Below, one piece after another: positions 63,322 to 64,000 of a DNA stretch of 64,000 nucleotides (position 1 is its first letter; every line of letters begins with the position of its first letter). The notes under the pieces were generated by a model. The model saw only the letters and a program-made list of their open reading frames with translations. It ran no database searches and had not been told where the DNA came from. Source of the stretch: JALZKA01 sp033856515 (GTDB lineage: Bacteria; Actinomycetota; Thermoleophilia; Solirubrobacterales; 70-9); NCBI GenBank assembly GCA_033856515.1, contig JAWVEY010000055.1, positions 20,685 to 84,684 on the forward strand, written 5' to 3'. Both the position numbers and the translations under genes were made by a program.

Positions 63322-63345
63322 GGCTTCAACCCTAGACTTTGCGGC
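63322..63345. promoter_or_regulatory. Divergent promoter with two overlapping -10 hexamers
   Basis: The 24-base gap between the amine oxidase and the carboxylase genes holds TAGGGT on the minus strand (63329-63334, seven bases from its GTG) and TAGACT on the plus strand (63333-63338, seven bases from its GTG). The two hexamers share two base pairs, so both transcripts would be leaderless and the polymerases should compete. Confidence 0.5.
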
Positions 63346-64000
63346 GTGAGCGAGACGACCGAGGGAACGGGACTCAGCGCGGCGCTCGACGCCGCGCTTG
63401 CGGGCGGTCCTGAGCGCCATCACCAAAAGACGGCCGAACAGGGCAAGCTTCCGGTGCGCGAGCGGGTCGAGCGTCTGGTTGATCCGGAGTCGTTCACCGA
63501 AGAGGCACTGCTCGCGAATTGGGACCAGGAAGGGCTCGGCGCCGACGGCGTCGTCACCGGCCTGGCGCTGATCGGCGGGCGCAAGGTGGCGCTGATGGCG
63601 AACGACCCGACCGTCAAAGCCGGGTCGTGGGGGCCGAAGACCGTCGAGAAGATCCTTCGCATCCAGGAGCGCGCGCTGGCGCTCGAGGTGCCGATGATCT
63701 ACCTGGTCGACTCGGCTGGGGCGCGAATCACCGAGCAGGTGCGAATGTTCCCGGGCCGCCGCGGCGCCGGTCGGATCTTCTACAACGAGGTGCGCATGTC
63801 CGGGCGGGTGCCCCAGGTATGCATCCTCTTCGGGCCCTCCGCGGCCGGCGGCGCTTACATCCCCGCATTCTGCGACGTCGTGATCATGCGCGAGGGCAAC
63901 GCGTCGATGTACCTCGGCTCGCCGCGGATGGCGGAGATGGTGATCGGCGAGAAGGTGTCGCTCGAGGAGATGGGCGGCGCTCGGATGCACACGGGCGTGT
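63346..64000 (+). CDS. Acyl-CoA carboxylase carboxyltransferase (beta) subunit, partial
   Basis: The window holds the first 218 codons of a biotin-dependent carboxyltransferase: VVTGLALIGGRKVALMANDPTVKAGSWGPKTVEKILRIQERALALEVPMIYLVDSAGARITEQ and LFGPSAAGGAYIPAFCDVVIM and MYLGSPRMAEMV are typical of propionyl-CoA/methylcrotonyl-CoA carboxylase beta subunits. The crotonase-like oxyanion-hole residues are present. Propionyl-CoA carboxylase would be needed to recycle the propionyl-CoA released by the ethylmalonyl-CoA pathway, while methylcrotonyl-CoA carboxylase would fit the nearby HMG-CoA lyase; the biotin partner is outside the window. Confidence 0.88.
   Translation, partial: MSETTEGTGLSAALDAALAGGPERHHQKTAEQGKLPVRERVERLVDPESFTEEALLANWDQEGLGADGVVTGLALIGGRKVALMANDPTVKAGSWGPKTVEKILRIQERALALEVPMIYLVDSAGARITEQVRMFPGRRGAGRIFYNEVRMSGRVPQVCILFGPSAAGGAYIPAFCDVVIMREGNASMYLGSPRMAEMVIGEKVSLEEMGGARMHTGV

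Noticed and set aside
1..64000. CRISPR arrays, tRNA/rRNA genes, prophage or transposon genes
   Set aside because: No repeat-spacer pattern, cloverleaf-like CCA/anticodon region, ribosomal signature, integrase or transposase was seen.

Overview
This window is a gene-dense, high-GC bacterial chromosome segment with about 75 protein genes. There are no rRNA or tRNA genes, no CRISPR array, no transposase or phage genes, and no gene-free stretch above about 130 bases. Complete F420 biosynthesis genes, frequent GTG starts, CofG-CofH fused as FbiC, a DivIVA-like coiled coil and abundant -10-like hexamers just upstream of start codons point to an actinobacterium. The overall style suggests a deep lineage such as Thermoleophilia, but that is an inference from gene content and not a measured placement.

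Left part (1-14.3 kb): an MBL-fold tail and a cupin; an MFS exporter; a DUF485 + ActP acetate/cation symporter pair; an ACSM-like acyl-CoA synthetase; a FixX-like ferredoxin overlapping SucD-like and SucC-like ADP-forming acyl-CoA ligase subunits; a PQQ-type sugar dehydrogenase lipoprotein; a BASS-family transporter; a secreted proline-rich protein with a two-component system; and GTP-dependent PEP carboxykinase.

Middle part (14-39 kb): interspersed with small secreted proteins, acetyltransferases and signalling genes lie five genes that together look like the ethylmalonyl-CoA pathway: malyl-CoA lyase (17.2-18.3 kb), methylsuccinyl-CoA-dehydrogenase-like ACAD (19.9-21.1), mesaconyl-CoA-hydratase-like MaoC protein (23.7-24.3), ethylmalonyl-CoA mutase/MeaA (31.1-33.1) and crotonyl-CoA carboxylase/reductase (37.7-38.9). 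With ActP, an acyl-CoA synthetase, PEP carboxykinase, a 3-hydroxybutyryl-CoA dehydrogenase (60.3 kb) and the start of a biotin-type acyl-CoA carboxylase beta subunit (63.3 kb), the window reads as an acetate/C2 assimilation and gluconeogenesis neighbourhood whose genes are scattered rather than in one operon.

Right part (39-64 kb): a coiled-coil protein with a possible PD-(D/E)XK-like core; YgfZ; an operon of Tat-exported multicopper oxidase, ZIP transporter and a DtxR/MntR-family regulator with an Mn-type metal site; family I pyrophosphatase (a family II CBS enzyme sits at 15.5-17.2 kb); a secreted S15-like hydrolase; an aquaporin; and the F420 locus (fbiC on +, npdG-fbiA-fbiD-fbiB on -) next to a YbdK-type ligase/gamma-glutamyl hydrolase pair. 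It ends with an SDR-thioesterase-HMG-CoA lyase-OsmC-SnoaL-HBD-DivIVA run and a flavin amine oxidase.

Two genome-style signals run through the window. Many first genes carry a TANNNT hexamer 6-9 bases before the start codon, the layout of leaderless mRNAs. Eight of eleven convergent gene pairs meet in a palindromic stop-stop junction (five times exactly CTAG), while two of the other three are separated by copies of a REP-like GGTGCCAGGCACC palindrome.
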